In this document: positions 28,042 through 38,149 of the stretch, piece after piece
Layout: the number at the start of each line of letters is the position of its first letter
Numbering within the stretch: the stretch's first letter is position 1
Assembly: GCA_947565425.1 (NCBI GenBank)
Contig: CANOFW010000013.1
Span: 18,195-82,194 of the forward strand
Direction: 5' to 3'
DNA length: 64,000 nt
DNA from: an uncultured Lachnospiraceae bacterium
GTDB lineage: Bacteria > Bacillota > Clostridia > Lachnospirales > Lachnospiraceae
Program-made: the position numbers and the translations under genes
Notes under the pieces: model-generated
Told to the model about the DNA's origin: nothing
What the model saw: the letters and a program-made list of their open reading frames with translations, nothing else
The model's database searches: none

Positions 28042-29967
28042 CTATGCCCCTTTCTCTTTCCCGCGAATGGGCTTGCCGGACAACAGGCAAATCGACTGCT
28101 CACGCACACGAAATTCCTGCACTCTGCCTACCATCTTAGGTTCCTCCAATACCGACTGCTCACGCGACGTATCCAGCAGTAATTTCCATTCCATATTTCC
28201 AGGAAGCGCAAACTTCTGCGTAGAATACTGAAAATTATATGCAATATAAATACTTTCCCTAGCGCGTGCATACTCTCCAGCATAATACATGCCGATAAAG
28301 CCACGATTCATTTCAAAATCTATCTTCCATCCGCCATCACTGTGATAAGACAAATCCGGACAACCCAGGTTTTCATAATCCATCATCCGGTAAGGACTGG
28401 GGCTGCGCAGCATTGGATAACTCCTCCGCAACTTGGCAAGTTCCCGTACATAATTGACAATCTGCCTGCTCGTTGCATTATTCTTCCAATCCTTCCAGCC
28501 AATTTCATTGTCCTGGCAATAAGCGTTATTGTTGCCATTCTGGGAATTCCCGCATTCATCCCCCATCCAGAGCATAGGAACCCCCTGGGCAAAAAACAGC
28601 GCCGTCAATGCGTTCTTGACCTGACGTTTGCGCAAATCAAGAACTGGACGCTTGCGGCTAAAGCCCTCCTGCCCACAGTTCGTACTGAAATTCCAACGAT
28701 TGCCATCGCGGTTATCTTCGTCATTTAATTCATTATGCTTATACTCGTAAGAAAAGACGTCCCACAAGGTAAATCCGTTATTTTCTGCAATAAAATTCAC
28801 AAATCCCTGACGCTTCTGCTGTCTGCGCATCTGGCAGGCAAATTCGTAGATATTACCACCCTGATGATTGAGCATTTTACGTACTTCATAAAGAAATCTG
28901 TCGTTATAAGCAAACAATTCCGGGCCGAACCGCTGTGAATCCTGCGCCAAATCTTCCGCAAATTCATCAAAAAACAACTTGCATCCGCCAAGCTTATCAT
29001 CCAGCGCCGCCAATCTCGCTCCTTCCGGACTGCCAATAATTCGGAATCCATCAACATGGTATTCCTCGCGCCAATAACGAAGAACCTCAATTATAAAAAG
29101 TGGATTCATTTTCTGTGGAAAATAAAACTCTAACACACATTCGATATTTTTCTGGTGCATTTTAAGAATCAAACGTTTCAATTCATCCGGGTTATTCTCT
29201 TTGAGAAAAGATGCCTTGGGCGCAAAGTAGCTGCCCTCTGTATACCCCCAGTAATTGAGCTGCGCTTTGGAATTCTTCTGCTCCTTATGCTCATCCAACG
29301 CCAAAATTTCTTCAAACTCATACAAAGGCATAAAAAGCAAAGTAGTGACGCCCATCTGTTTTAAGTCATCGAGTCTGTGTTCAATTGCTCCAACCGTTCC
29401 CCTCTTTGCATTATTGCGCATTCCCATAGAAAACCCACGCGCATGAAGTTTATAAATTACCATATCTTCTTTAGAAATTTGCGGAAACCTCTCTTGTTTC
29501 CACTTAAAGTCCGAAAAACAAAATGAACTTTTAATTTTATCTCTATCTTTGCCGTTCTGTTTACCGGCTACAGCTCCTATTCGCTGTGCCTCTTCCTCGG
29601 CTTTGCGCACTCTCTCCCGTTGCGGCACAAACGGCTCCGCCCGCCAGGATAACGGTATGCGCCTTTCATCCCCCCATATTTCACGCCCGGTAATCCTATG
29701 GGCATACCGGTCGGTCTGTTCTTTTGCATTCACCTCAAAATTATAATTGTAATTCTCCCAATCCAGCCCCTGTACCCCCACAGTATACAGAGTTTTCCTG
29801 CTTTCGTCCGCTTTCATAGGAATTTTCACAACCGCCCCATTGTCTATTGGGTATAATAAAAGCTTGCATTTAGCGTCCTGCGGCGCCTGGACAGAAAACA
29901 AAATCACATTGCCCTGCTTTGTTACACCTATCTGTTTTGGGATTCCGGTACAGATTTGAAAATTCAT
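28042..29967 (-). CDS. GlgX/isoamylase-like GH13 protein, likely catalytically inactive
   Basis: 641-residue protein with the layout of a debranching enzyme: N-terminal beta domain (about 1-110), TIM barrel (about 165-530), C-terminal beta domain. Retained family landmarks include YKLHARGFSMG, HVDGFR (305-309) and HNELNDEDNRDGNRWNFS (411-428). The catalytic positions look lost. Region I (normally DVVYNH) reads LEFYFP near 279-284. The nucleophile position after GFRx is Ile 311. Region IV HD is NN (396-397). No obvious acid Glu follows strand 5. A binding or regulatory role in glycogen metabolism is inference. Confidence 0.8.
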   Translation of the reverse strand: MNFQICTGIPKQIGVTKQGNVILFSVQAPQDAKCKLLLYPIDNGAVVKIPMKADESRKTLYTVGVQGLDWENYNYNFEVNAKEQTDRYAHRITGREIWGDERRIPLSWRAEPFVPQRERVRKAEEEAQRIGAVAGKQNGKDRDKIKSSFCFSDFKWKQERFPQISKEDMVIYKLHARGFSMGMRNNAKRGTVGAIEHRLDDLKQMGVTTLLFMPLYEFEEILALDEHKEQKNSKAQLNYWGYTEGSYFAPKASFLKENNPDELKRLILKMHQKNIECVLEFYFPQKMNPLFIIEVLRYWREEYHVDGFRIIGSPEGARLAALDDKLGGCKLFFDEFAEDLAQDSQRFGPELFAYNDRFLYEVRKMLNHQGGNIYEFACQMRRQQKRQGFVNFIAENNGFTLWDVFSYEYKHNELNDEDNRDGNRWNFSTNCGQEGFSRKRPVLDLRKRQVKNALTALFFAQGVPMLWMGDECGNSQNGNNNAYCQDNEIGWKDWKNNATSRQIVNYVRELAKLRRSYPMLRSPSPYRMMDYENLGCPDLSYHSDGGWKIDFEMNRGFIGMYYAGEYARARESIYIAYNFQYSTQKFALPGNMEWKLLLDTSREQSVLEEPKMVGRVQEFRVREQSICLLSGKPIRGKEKGA

Positions 29968-30176
29968 ATGCTCCTCCTATGCTGTCTCTTAATCTCTGTT
30001 TCCTGTTTCCTGCTTTTTATTATAACAACTCATAAAGATTTTGGAAAGAGAATTTTAACAATTGTCTTTATAACAGTGGAATTTTTTTCCCATTTATGAT
30101 ATTCTATAAGAAAAAAACTGTAACATAGGGTATTCTACAGTTACGATATTCACTCTAAAGAAAAGGGGAACTTCAT

Positions 30177-31265
30177 ATGATCAAAACAGCAATAAAAGAC
30201 ATCCAGACAGGTTCATATACTGCTACGCCTGTTTACACCAAAACGGGACAAATGATTCTCTCTGCTCACACACTCCTTACTGCACAACAAGTATCCCGTT
30301 TGGAGTTTTACGGAATCGAATGGGTAAACATTCAGGAGCCTTCCGATGTTACCGAGGATACAAATTCCGGAAAACAAGAAGAGCCGGTCTCCTTCTCTCA
30401 GAAAGTACGCGTAAGCAAAGAATTTCACGAGTTCAAAGTTGATTATGACAAGAAATCTCGTTATCTGGAATCTTCTTTTGACGATCTTTTAAATAAAAAT
30501 ATTCCGGTAGAATCCAGAGTCCTTATAGAAAATGTAAGCACACTGTACACGGACTGCCTGACCTCGCTTTCCATCTTTGACATGCTGCATAATATGCGTC
30601 AGATTGACGATACGACTTTTGCGCACAGTATTAATGTTGCCCTGATTGGCAGAATGTTAGGAGAATGGCTGAATCTTTCTGACGAAGATTTAGATGTATT
30701 GACGCTGGCGGGACTACTCCACGATATTGGAAAATGCACCATTAACCCCAATATCCTTCTCAAACCCTCCGCCCTTACTCCTAAGGAATATGAAGAAGTG
30801 AAAAAACATGCTGCAAACGGTGCAGAAGTTCTTGCCAGCCAGAATTTAGATGAACGCATCCACCAGACGGCTCTTATGCACCACGAGAGATGCGACGGAA
30901 GCGGTTATCCGTCAGGTTTAACCAAAGACGAAATACCTGACTTTGCCAAAATCATTGCCATTGCCGATGTTTATGACGCAATGACCTCCAATCGTCCTTA
31001 CCGCAAGGGCTACTGTCCTTTCGAGGTAATTGCCACGTTTGAGCGGGAAGGACTGGAAAAATACGATATTGAATATATTATCACCTTTATGACGCGCATC
31101 CTCGATACTTATATGGGCAATACGGTATTATTAAGCGATGGCAATATCGGCACCGTTATCATGAATAACACAATCCATCGTTCTCGCCCATTGCTTCGTC
31201 TTGCGTCCGGCGAATGTATTGATCTTGTGAAACATCCTGAACTCTATATTCAGGCAATTATATAA
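30177..31265 (+). CDS. HD-GYP domain protein, probable c-di-GMP phosphodiesterase
   Basis: Cytoplasmic signalling protein. Residues about 1-60 form a small N-terminal domain of the kind often found before HD-GYP; no receiver or membrane segment is seen. The HD-GYP core has HSINVALIGRMLGEW, GLLHDIGKCTINPNIL, HHERCDGSGYPSGL and IIAIADVYDAMTSNRPYRKG, with the metal ligands and the GYP motif (GSGYP) present. The DUF1292 gene follows after 27 bases. c-di-GMP is the expected substrate; it could link to motility control. Confidence 0.9.
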   Translation: MIKTAIKDIQTGSYTATPVYTKTGQMILSAHTLLTAQQVSRLEFYGIEWVNIQEPSDVTEDTNSGKQEEPVSFSQKVRVSKEFHEFKVDYDKKSRYLESSFDDLLNKNIPVESRVLIENVSTLYTDCLTSLSIFDMLHNMRQIDDTTFAHSINVALIGRMLGEWLNLSDEDLDVLTLAGLLHDIGKCTINPNILLKPSALTPKEYEEVKKHAANGAEVLASQNLDERIHQTALMHHERCDGSGYPSGLTKDEIPDFAKIIAIADVYDAMTSNRPYRKGYCPFEVIATFEREGLEKYDIEYIITFMTRILDTYMGNTVLLSDGNIGTVIMNNTIHRSRPLLRLASGECIDLVKHPELYIQAII

Positions 31266-31292
31266 ATAATCAGAAAGAATGAGGTACTTGCC

Positions 31293-31655
31293 ATGAAAGA
31301 CAAGCCAAACAACGCCCCTGCCAATGCAGCAGAGGAAGACAATATGGAAGATTTACGCGTCACACTTACCTTAGACGACAATTCAGAAATCGAATGTGAA
31401 ATACTCACTATTTTCGATTTGGAAGACCAAAATTATATCGTTCTGGTTCCCGCAGAGGAGGATGAAGACAGTGACGAAATTGAAGCCTTCATCTACCGCT
31501 ATTTTGAGGACGAAGACGGCAATCCATCCCTGGAAAACATTGAGGATGAAGAAGAACTCGAAGCAGTAACAGAGCGTTTTGATGAACTCCTAGATGAATC
31601 CGAATGGGATGAATGGGATGAAATCGACGAAATGTTGGATGAGGAAGATGTATAA
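31293..31655 (+). CDS. DUF1292 family acidic protein
   Basis: 120-residue, extremely acidic protein, especially the C-terminal third (DESEWDEWDEIDEMLDEEDV). The middle strand pattern LTLDDNSEIECEILTIFDLEDQNYIVLVP is the DUF1292 signature; the function of the family is unknown. The ATG has GAGGT upstream. It is cotranscribed with the HD-GYP gene and followed by a very strong terminator. Confidence 0.87.
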   Translation: MKDKPNNAPANAAEEDNMEDLRVTLTLDDNSEIECEILTIFDLEDQNYIVLVPAEEDEDSDEIEAFIYRYFEDEDGNPSLENIEDEEELEAVTERFDELLDESEWDEWDEIDEMLDEEDV

Positions 31656-31690
31656 TATATCATCCACTCCTCAAGATATGTTATGAGTCA

Positions 31691-31741
31691 AAAACAGCAG
31701 ACGGATTCAGCCACAACCTGAATCCGTCTGCTGTTTTATCT
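31691..31741 (+). terminator. Strong rho-independent terminator after the DUF1292 gene
   Basis: A perfect 20-base stem (31691-31710 with 31718-31737) around CCACAAC, ending in TTTT and preceded by AAAA on the other side. It should stop transcription from the HD-GYP/DUF1292 unit and may also act on leftward reads from the helicase gene. Confidence 0.92.
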
Positions 31742-31760
31742 TAACAGGAAAGACGGGAAT

Positions 31761-31821
31761 GTCGCACTAACATAAATTACAAGCTATGATTTGTTCAAAC
31801 GGTTTACATTGCCAAGCAATG
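31761..31821. repeat. Partial copy of a dispersed palindromic element
   Basis: GTCGCACTAACATAAATTAC and the following bases up to the CATTGC-CAA-GCAATG hairpin match 41410-41470 at roughly 88 percent over 61 bases, with no indel. Only the left arm is present here, ending at the helicase stop codon. The remainder of the 41-kb element is missing, so this is a truncated copy. Confidence 0.75.
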
Positions 31822-31822
31822 C

Positions 31823-33670
31823 TCAACTTACATCCTTTCCCCGCATCTCTTCTACAAACCGAGAGACATCCATCTCTTTGCCGTTGTACTTCTTCACACT
31901 GTGAATATGCAGCCTCTCTCTGGCACGGGTAATCCCCACATAGAACATCCGCCGTTCTTCCTGGAGATCTGCATCTAAAACAGCTTTTTTGTATGGCATT
32001 AACTCCTCATTGACGTCCAGAATATGTACAATCGGATATTCCAATCCCTTGGCGCTGTGGAGTGTGGAGAGCGATACGCAGTCTCCCGATAATTCCTGTT
32101 GCCTTTTCTGTTGCTGTAACTCTTTGGTATATGCCTCCATATGTGCAAACCATGCATCATAATCTGCAAATGCTCTGGCATCGTCTTGCAGCTCGTCCAA
32201 AACTTCTACCAGGTTATCTGCACTGATTCTGCGATACTCTGCATACTCCTGCAAATACCCTTCGTACCCGATACCCATTCGGATATAGTTCAGCGCGGCA
32301 AATGGACCCAGGCGGCTTAAAACTCGCAAGTCCGCTTCGAGTTGTTCAATGCGTTCCGCCACCCAATGTTGGTCCTTATCATAAAAATAATCCGCCCAAA
32401 CATCAAATGCTACCGTCTCTTCCTCCAAACTCTCCCTCGTAATATAGCGGTTGGGGCGATTCATAATTCCTAACACGTCTTTGCGGCTGCGGTTCCCCAA
32501 CGCAAGGCGTATGTAAGTGAGAATGTCCCGTGTTATCCAATGTTCATATAAGTTAGGGATATTATCACGCGTACAAAAAGGAATATTATACGCCATCAAT
32601 TGAGACATAAATATCCTTGGCTGCGTGTTGGTGCGGAACAAGACCGCACAGTCATTGTATGTGTAGCCCGACTTACAGGACTGTAAAATCTGCGCAATAA
32701 TTCCCTTTCCCTCTTCCTGCTGACTGTTCCAGATATGGTAACTAATCCTACCCTTAGCACTCTCCATATATGACGTAATCTTTTTTTCAAACCGCTGTGC
32801 ATTATGCGAAATGAGACGCAGAGAAGCTTCTACAATCTCCGTGGGCGAACGGTAATTTATATCTAAAAGCACCCTCTTTGCTTGAGGATAAGCCTTCTCA
32901 AACCCCAGCATCAGCTCCGGCTTCGCTCCACGAAAACGGTAAATCGACTGATCATCATCCCCTACTGCAAACAGATTATTTTCCGGCAGAGCAAGCATTT
33001 TTATTATCTCAAACTGCACTTGATTGATGTCCTGAAATTCATCAATCAAAATGTATTGAAATTTGCGCTGCCAGGATGAGAGGATGTCCTTTCGCTGCGC
33101 AAGCAGTTCATAGCAATATACCAACATATCGTCAAAATCAATCAGACGCCGCCTGCGCATCACATCGTCGTATGCCTGATAGATTTTTTCAAAAATTTCC
33201 TGTGCACAATTCTTAGAATAATAATGTTCCAGAGGAATGCCCGTATTTTTCACCAGACTAATTTCCCCCAGCAAATCTCCGATAAACTCATTTTCATCTT
33301 CGTATTCCAAATGCATCCGCCCGATAATTTCACGCATAAACTGAAAACGCTGTTCTTCTCTGGCAATATTTCCGCGATTAAATCCGTAGGCATATTTCAG
33401 AATCTGAAAAAAGACCGCGTGAAAGGTGCCGAAAGTGACAGGATATTTCTTTTCCCCCATCAGCCGGTAAAACCGTTCCTTCATTTCTGTCGCCGCTGCC
33501 TTCGTAAAAGTGATGACAAGGATATTTGAGGGCGCAACGCCCTCATTTACAATTAAACTCCTTGTTCTCTGTGTAATTACCGTGGTTTTCCCTGAGCCCG
33601 GACCTGCCAATACTAGCATAGGCCCTTTGGTATGCCCGATCGCTTCCGTCTGCGATGTATTGAAACTCAT
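31823..33670 (-). CDS. UvrD/PcrA-type superfamily 1 helicase
   Basis: 3'-5' DNA helicase of 615 residues, shorter than PcrA (about 730). Motifs: Q-motif [11 protein letters not shown], Walker [16 protein letters not shown] near residue 25, Walker [10 protein letters not shown] near 210, [14 protein letters not shown], and motif [20 protein letters not shown] and [18 protein letters not shown]. The C-terminal PcrA tail is absent, so this is a distinct short paralogue rather than the housekeeping enzyme. Its start overlaps the gltX stop by 4 bases (ATGA). Confidence 0.92.
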   Translation of the reverse strand: MSFNTSQTEAIGHTKGPMLVLAGPGSGKTTVITQRTRSLIVNEGVAPSNILVITFTKAAATEMKERFYRLMGEKKYPVTFGTFHAVFFQILKYAYGFNRGNIAREEQRFQFMREIIGRMHLEYEDENEFIGDLLGEISLVKNTGIPLEHYYSKNCAQEIFEKIYQAYDDVMRRRRLIDFDDMLVYCYELLAQRKDILSSWQRKFQYILIDEFQDINQVQFEIIKMLALPENNLFAVGDDDQSIYRFRGAKPELMLGFEKAYPQAKRVLLDINYRSPTEIVEASLRLISHNAQRFEKKITSYMESAKGRISYHIWNSQQEEGKGIIAQILQSCKSGYTYNDCAVLFRTNTQPRIFMSQLMAYNIPFCTRDNIPNLYEHWITRDILTYIRLALGNRSRKDVLGIMNRPNRYITRESLEEETVAFDVWADYFYDKDQHWVAERIEQLEADLRVLSRLGPFAALNYIRMGIGYEGYLQEYAEYRRISADNLVEVLDELQDDARAFADYDAWFAHMEAYTKELQQQKRQQELSGDCVSLSTLHSAKGLEYPIVHILDVNEELMPYKKAVLDADLQEERRMFYVGITRARERLHIHSVKKYNGKEMDVSRFVEEMRGKDVS

Positions 33671-35139
33671 AGAGATGATTCCGTCGCTGCTTGCAGTTTC
33701 GCCACCGCAGCGCGAAGCCTTGCCAAAGATTCCTCCTTGCCCAAAACTTCCATAATCTCTGTGGCCCCACCCGGCGTCATCTGCTTACCGGAAACTGCGG
33801 TGCGCACTGGCCACATGACATAACCGTTCTTACAGCCCTTCTCCGCCACATATTTAGAAAGCGTCTCATATAAGGCGTCATTGGAATAATCATCCTGTTC
33901 TTCCAAAATAGGCAACAGCTCTTGCAGCACTTCTAAAGAAGTCTCCGGCGTTGTCTTCATTTTCTTATGCGCGTACATGGAAATGTCGTATTCCGGCACG
34001 CACTCAAAGAAATCAATGTGCTCTGCAATGTCCGGGAAAATTTCGATCCTGGTTTTTACCATAGCGGCAATCTTCTTCAAATCATATTCCTTGGTGATAC
34101 CCTTTTGCAAATAAGGTAGCGCCATCTCATAAAACTTGTCAAAATCCATGGCTTTTAAGTATTCCCCATTCATCCATTTTAATTTGACAATATCGAAAAC
34201 AGCCGGAGATTTACTGATTCTATGGTAATCAAATTCCTTAATCAGCTCATCAAGGGTGAAAATTTCCCGATTGTCTTCCGGGCTCCAGCCAAGAAGTGCA
34301 ATATAATTGACAACAGCATCTGTAAGGAATCCTTGCGCAATCAAATCCTCAAAAGACGCGTGGCCGCTGCGTTTCGACAGTTTCTTATGGTTTTCATCCG
34401 TAATCAACGGCAGGTGAATATAAACTGGCGACTCCCAGCCAAACGCATCATACAACCGCTGATACTTAGGCGCAGAGGACAAATATTCATTGCCGCGCAC
34501 CACATGCGTAATATTCATCGTATGGTCGTCCACCACATTTGCAAAATTGTAAGTGGGATAACCATCGGATTTAATCAACACCATATCGTCAAGCTCTGCA
34601 TTTTCTACGCTGATATCTCCATACAATTCGTCATGAAACGTCGTTGTTCCCTCATTGGGAATATTCTGACGAATAACAAATGGTATTCCCGACGCAAGCT
34701 TAGCTTCCACTTCCTCTTTGGACAGGGAGAGGCAATGCTTATCATACATCATGATCTCCTTGCCCTCGACAATTTCTGTTTTGAGGGAATCGAGCCGCTC
34801 CTTATCACAGAAACAATAATAAGCCTCGCCGCGCTCTATGAGCTGTTTCGCATATTCCATGTAGATCCCGCTCTTCATACGCTCACTCTGGATATAAGGA
34901 CCAAAGCCGCCGTCTTTATCGGGTCCCTCATCGTGTTTGAGCCCCGCACTATCTAACGTACGGTAAATAATATCCGTTGCCCCTTCCACGAAACGTTCCT
35001 GATCCGTATCTTCTATCCTAAGCATAAAATCTCCGCCTGCATGCTTGGCAATCAAAAACTCATACAATGCAGAGCGCAGATTGCCCACATGCATTTTACC
35101 AGTCGGGCTTGGTGCATATCTTGTTCGTACCTTACTCAT
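33667..35139 (-). CDS. gltX: Glutamyl-tRNA synthetase
   Basis: Class I aminoacyl-tRNA synthetase. The start at 35139 gives [20 protein letters not shown], with the HIGH-type motif (HVGN) and KMSKS-like KLSKRSG near residue 247. 490 residues, normal. GGAG lies 7 bases before this ATG; an ATG two codons earlier is too close, and further upstream in-frame codons fall in the promoter. In clostridia lacking GlnRS this enzyme is usually non-discriminating; that cannot be judged here. No T-box is present in the short leader. Confidence 0.97.
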   Translation of the reverse strand: MSKVRTRYAPSPTGKMHVGNLRSALYEFLIAKHAGGDFMLRIEDTDQERFVEGATDIIYRTLDSAGLKHDEGPDKDGGFGPYIQSERMKSGIYMEYAKQLIERGEAYYCFCDKERLDSLKTEIVEGKEIMMYDKHCLSLSKEEVEAKLASGIPFVIRQNIPNEGTTTFHDELYGDISVENAELDDMVLIKSDGYPTYNFANVVDDHTMNITHVVRGNEYLSSAPKYQRLYDAFGWESPVYIHLPLITDENHKKLSKRSGHASFEDLIAQGFLTDAVVNYIALLGWSPEDNREIFTLDELIKEFDYHRISKSPAVFDIVKLKWMNGEYLKAMDFDKFYEMALPYLQKGITKEYDLKKIAAMVKTRIEIFPDIAEHIDFFECVPEYDISMYAHKKMKTTPETSLEVLQELLPILEEQDDYSNDALYETLSKYVAEKGCKNGYVMWPVRTAVSGKQMTPGGATEIMEVLGKEESLARLRAAVAKLQAATESSL

Positions 35140-35181
35140 TGTCATTCTCCTTTTCTTACTGCAAATTTTAATCTGTTGCCT

Positions 35182-35210
35182 ATTATATACCACCGTTTCA
35201 GAATTTACAA
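35182..35210 (-). promoter_or_regulatory. gltX promoter
   Basis: On the minus strand TTGTAA (35210-35205), a 17-base spacer and a perfect TATAAT (35187-35182). It lies right behind the terminator of the ABC-importer operon and about 43 bases before the gltX ATG. Confidence 0.75.
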
Positions 35211-35211
35211 G

Positions 35212-35247
35212 AAAAAAACAGTCCAGCATTTGCATTAAGCTGAACTG
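35212..35247 (-). terminator. Terminator of the ABC-importer operon
   Basis: Minus-strand stem CAGTTCAGC / GCTGGACTG (one G-U pair) with an 11-base loop, followed by seven T residues. It ends the ssuABC-like operon and is directly followed by the gltX promoter. Confidence 0.85.
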
Positions 35248-35259
35248 CTCTATTTCTAT

Positions 35260-36027
35260 TTATTCATTTCCACCTGTCAGCCCGCGTTTGCGCAAGATAC
35301 GCTTCTCAGCAACAGAAAAAATACATTTGTCAATGATGATGCCCACCAGCACAATCACCAGCATAACTAACATAACCTGATTGATATCGGCAAGATCGCG
35401 CCCCATGATAAGCGTCTGCCCAAGACCTACCGAAGTCGTCATCACTTCTCCTGCCATCAGCGCACGCCAAGCAAATGACCAACCCTGTTTCATACCAGCC
35501 ACCAACTCAGGGAGACATGCCGGCAGGATTACGTAAAGATAGAGCTGCTTCTTATTCGCACCCAAGGTCAACGCGGCTTTCGTATAGATGGGCTGCACAT
35601 TTTTAATGGCATTATCCACGGAAATAGCAACACTGAACGCTGCACCCATCACGACCACAAATAGAATTGCCTGTGTCGTTAGCCCAAACCATAAAATGGA
35701 AAACGGCACCCAGCAAACACTTGGCAAAGTTTGGACTCCCAATACCAGCGGCTTTAAATTTTTCTGCAAATACTTGGACTGATGAATGAGAAGGCCCAGC
35801 GCCACACCAATTACTAAAGCTATCACATAACCACCAATTCCTCGCAACAAGGAATTGCCCGTTGCCTCCAACAGCCTGCCATCCTGACACAGATCAAGGA
35901 AACTCTCTGCAACCCCCAATGGAGAGGGCATCGCATATGGCTTCCACAATGCTAAAATCTCTACGCCAAGCCAGTAAATTCCCTGCCAGGCTGCAATCAG
36001 TAATACAAGAAATAATAAAAATCCCAT
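35260..36027 (-). CDS. ABC importer permease, sulfonate/nitrate/taurine type
   Basis: Inner-membrane permease of 255 residues with about six helices and the EAA-type loop LTLGANKKQLYLYVILPACLPELVAGMKQG, as in SsuC/TauC. Last gene of the three-gene importer, overlapping the ATPase stop by one base. The true substrate is not visible; the family imports sulfonates, taurine, nitrate or thiamine precursors. Confidence 0.88.
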   Translation of the reverse strand: MGFLLFLVLLIAAWQGIYWLGVEILALWKPYAMPSPLGVAESFLDLCQDGRLLEATGNSLLRGIGGYVIALVIGVALGLLIHQSKYLQKNLKPLVLGVQTLPSVCWVPFSILWFGLTTQAILFVVVMGAAFSVAISVDNAIKNVQPIYTKAALTLGANKKQLYLYVILPACLPELVAGMKQGWSFAWRALMAGEVMTTSVGLGQTLIMGRDLADINQVMLVMLVIVLVGIIIDKCIFSVAEKRILRKRGLTGGNE

Positions 36028-36770
36028 TACACTGCCTCCCCTCTAACTTCTTCCAGAATTCTATGACGCAACTCTACGAACTCTGGCGCATATACATGCC
36101 TGGGGCGCGGCAAGTCTATGGTAACGATCTCTGCCACCTTTCCGCTATCCGGTGAAAGCACCACCACACGGTCAGCGAGATAAACCGCCTCCTCCACGCT
36201 GTGGGTAATAAAGAGAATTGTTTGCTTCGTCTCCATCCAAATACGCTGCAATTCCTCACGCAGACGGTTGGACGTCTGTTTATCCAATGCGGAAAAAGGC
36301 TCGTCCATCAAAAGTACCCTCGACTCCATCGTCAGGGAACGCGCCAAAGCCGTGCGCTGGCGCATCCCGCCGGAAATCTGATGAATCGGATAATCACGAT
36401 AATCCCAAAGCTTTACCATTTCCAGGTAATGCTGTGCCTTTTTGTCCTGCTCTTCCTTAGAGAATCCTGCCATCCTCATGCCAAATTTAACATTTTCTAA
36501 TACAGAAAGCCAGGGAAACAAGCCGTGCTCCTGAAACATCACTGTACGGTCAGCCCCAGGCTTTAGCACTTCCTCACCGTCAAGCAGCACCTTCCCCTGC
36601 GTAGGCTGTTCCAATCCCGCCACCAAATTTAACAGCGTACTTTTCCCACAACCGGAAGCTCCCACGATACACACAAATTCGCCTGTCTTCACTTCCAAAT
36701 CAATCTCATGCAAGGTGTCCTTCTCACTATTATCAAAACGCTTGCATAAACCCTCTAACACTAAAGCCAT
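36027..36770 (-). CDS. ABC importer ATPase, sulfonate/nitrate/taurine type
   Basis: Nucleotide-binding subunit of 247 residues. Walker A GASGCGKSTLL near residue 37, signature ISGGMRQRTALARSLTM, Walker B VLLMDEPFSALD, and the H-loop THSVEEAV. The start at 36770 has GGGAGG 6 bases upstream; the open frame continues 14 codons into the binding-protein gene without support. It is coupled to the permease by a TAATG overlap. Confidence 0.9.
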   Translation of the reverse strand: MALVLEGLCKRFDNSEKDTLHEIDLEVKTGEFVCIVGASGCGKSTLLNLVAGLEQPTQGKVLLDGEEVLKPGADRTVMFQEHGLFPWLSVLENVKFGMRMAGFSKEEQDKKAQHYLEMVKLWDYRDYPIHQISGGMRQRTALARSLTMESRVLLMDEPFSALDKQTSNRLREELQRIWMETKQTILFITHSVEEAVYLADRVVVLSPDSGKVAEIVTIDLPRPRHVYAPEFVELRHRILEEVRGEAV

Positions 36771-36786
36771 CGTTTTCCTCCCGCAT

Positions 36787-37812
36787 CTACTCTGCAAACA
36801 AGGTCGCCTCATCCGGCAGCTCGTCTATAAATCCCTGATCCTTGCTAATCTGTGCAAAATCAAGCACAGACTCCTTGTTTAATTCCGCGCTTACACCAAT
36901 TCTGCCAAAAGACTCTGATATAATATCCTCACCCAACGCTTTACCGGTCGCGCTCTTTAACTCTTCGTTGATAATAGGAAGGGCAGTTTCCTTATCTTCG
37001 TTGATTGCTTTCGTGGCTGCCTCATGTTCTGCTAGAAATTTCTCTACTACATCCGGGTTCTCCTCCATAAATTCCTTACGCACAACCACAACTGCTACAT
37101 TATATTTTCCTTCCATATAGAACTCATCATAATCCAGCAAAAGCTCCGCGCCATTTTTAAGTAAGGTAGCTCCCCAAGGTTCCGGCACTAATGCAGCGTC
37201 GATATCGCCGCGCTCCATCATATTCGCTACATCTGCATTTGCCACTGCACTGACTGTCACCGTCCCGCCCTCTGTCACCGGCTTTAAATCATTCTCTTCT
37301 AAGAGTTTCAACAACGACAAATGCTGCGTATTGCCAATCTGGGGAATTGCCACTGTCTTGCCATCCAAATCGTCCACACTCTCTATTTCCGCATCCGGGC
37401 GTTTTACTAATATCGCTCCTCCAGTAGAAGAACCTGACAATATTACGACATCTCCTCCGCTCTTAACATTCGCGCTGACCGCCGGAACCGGTCCGATATA
37501 TCCGATGTCAATATCTCCTGAAAAAAGAGCTTCCACCTCAGCAGGACCCGCATTAAATGCCGTCCAGTTCACCTTCTTGTCCTCTCCCAAACTTTCCTCA
37601 AGTGTCTTCTGTGCTTTCATATAAAGCGCCTGCGGATGTGTTACATTATTAAAATACCCAACAGACACCTCACTAGCATCACCCTTTGAGCCACAACCTG
37701 TCATCCCTGCTACCAACATAACTGCTGCTGCCAGAAGGCAAAGCTTGCGGGAAATCTTCTGATTGCCTGACTGTTTCCCCAAATGCTGTCTGTAAATTTT
37801 TTTCCAACTCAT
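36787..37812 (-). CDS. ABC importer substrate-binding lipoprotein, SsuA/TauA type
   Basis: Lipoprotein of 341 residues. After a basic N-terminus and hydrophobic stretch, the lipobox VAGMTGC puts the lipid anchor at about Cys 40. The mature part has the NMT1/SsuA-like blocks VSVGYFNNVTHPQALY, GDIDIGYIGPVPAVSA and ALVPEPWGATLL. It is the first gene of the operon, divergent from the LacI-family regulator. Ligand is unclear: sulfonate, taurine or nitrate-like molecules are the family norm. Confidence 0.88.
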   Translation of the reverse strand: MSWKKIYRQHLGKQSGNQKISRKLCLLAAAVMLVAGMTGCGSKGDASEVSVGYFNNVTHPQALYMKAQKTLEESLGEDKKVNWTAFNAGPAEVEALFSGDIDIGYIGPVPAVSANVKSGGDVVILSGSSTGGAILVKRPDAEIESVDDLDGKTVAIPQIGNTQHLSLLKLLEENDLKPVTEGGTVTVSAVANADVANMMERGDIDAALVPEPWGATLLKNGAELLLDYDEFYMEGKYNVAVVVVRKEFMEENPDVVEKFLAEHEAATKAINEDKETALPIINEELKSATGKALGEDIISESFGRIGVSAELNKESVLDFAQISKDQGFIDELPDEATLFAE

Positions 37813-38149
37813 TGTATATCCTCCTTCATACCAATCGCCATATATCTGGTGCAGTTGGTTATTTATTATTTGCTTTCCTCAAATAGTTTAAACAAATACT
37901 TTTCACTTTTATACCCTAATTTTTGCAAACGTTTTCACTTGTGCTTTTCTTCTTCTTATGGTACGATTTTACTATATTTCTGCGGATTATCAAAATTATA
38001 TGTATGATATAAATATTTCTTTAAAAAGAGATAATTTGCAAACGTTTTCACTTGTTTCACCACTATATTCGCCATAATTTCCATATGTTTGCCAAATTTG
38101 TGGGAAAATAACACTGTCAATTTTATGCCGGAGAAAGAGAGGAGCTACA
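37813..38149. promoter_or_regulatory. Divergent control region between the importer and the LacI gene
   Basis: A 337-base gap with two exact 21-base copies of TTTGCAAACGTTTTCACTTG(T), at 37922-37942 and 38035-38055 (113 bases apart). Each contains the LacI/CcpA-type core TGCAAACGTTTTCA. One lies near the importer gene and one nearer the regulator gene, which fits repression of both, perhaps with a DNA loop. Clear -35/-10 pairs could not be assigned. Confidence 0.82.

Noticed and set aside
35140-35259. T-box leader before gltX
   Set aside because: The leader is too short and lacks the T-box sequence; the hairpin there is the terminator of the upstream operon.
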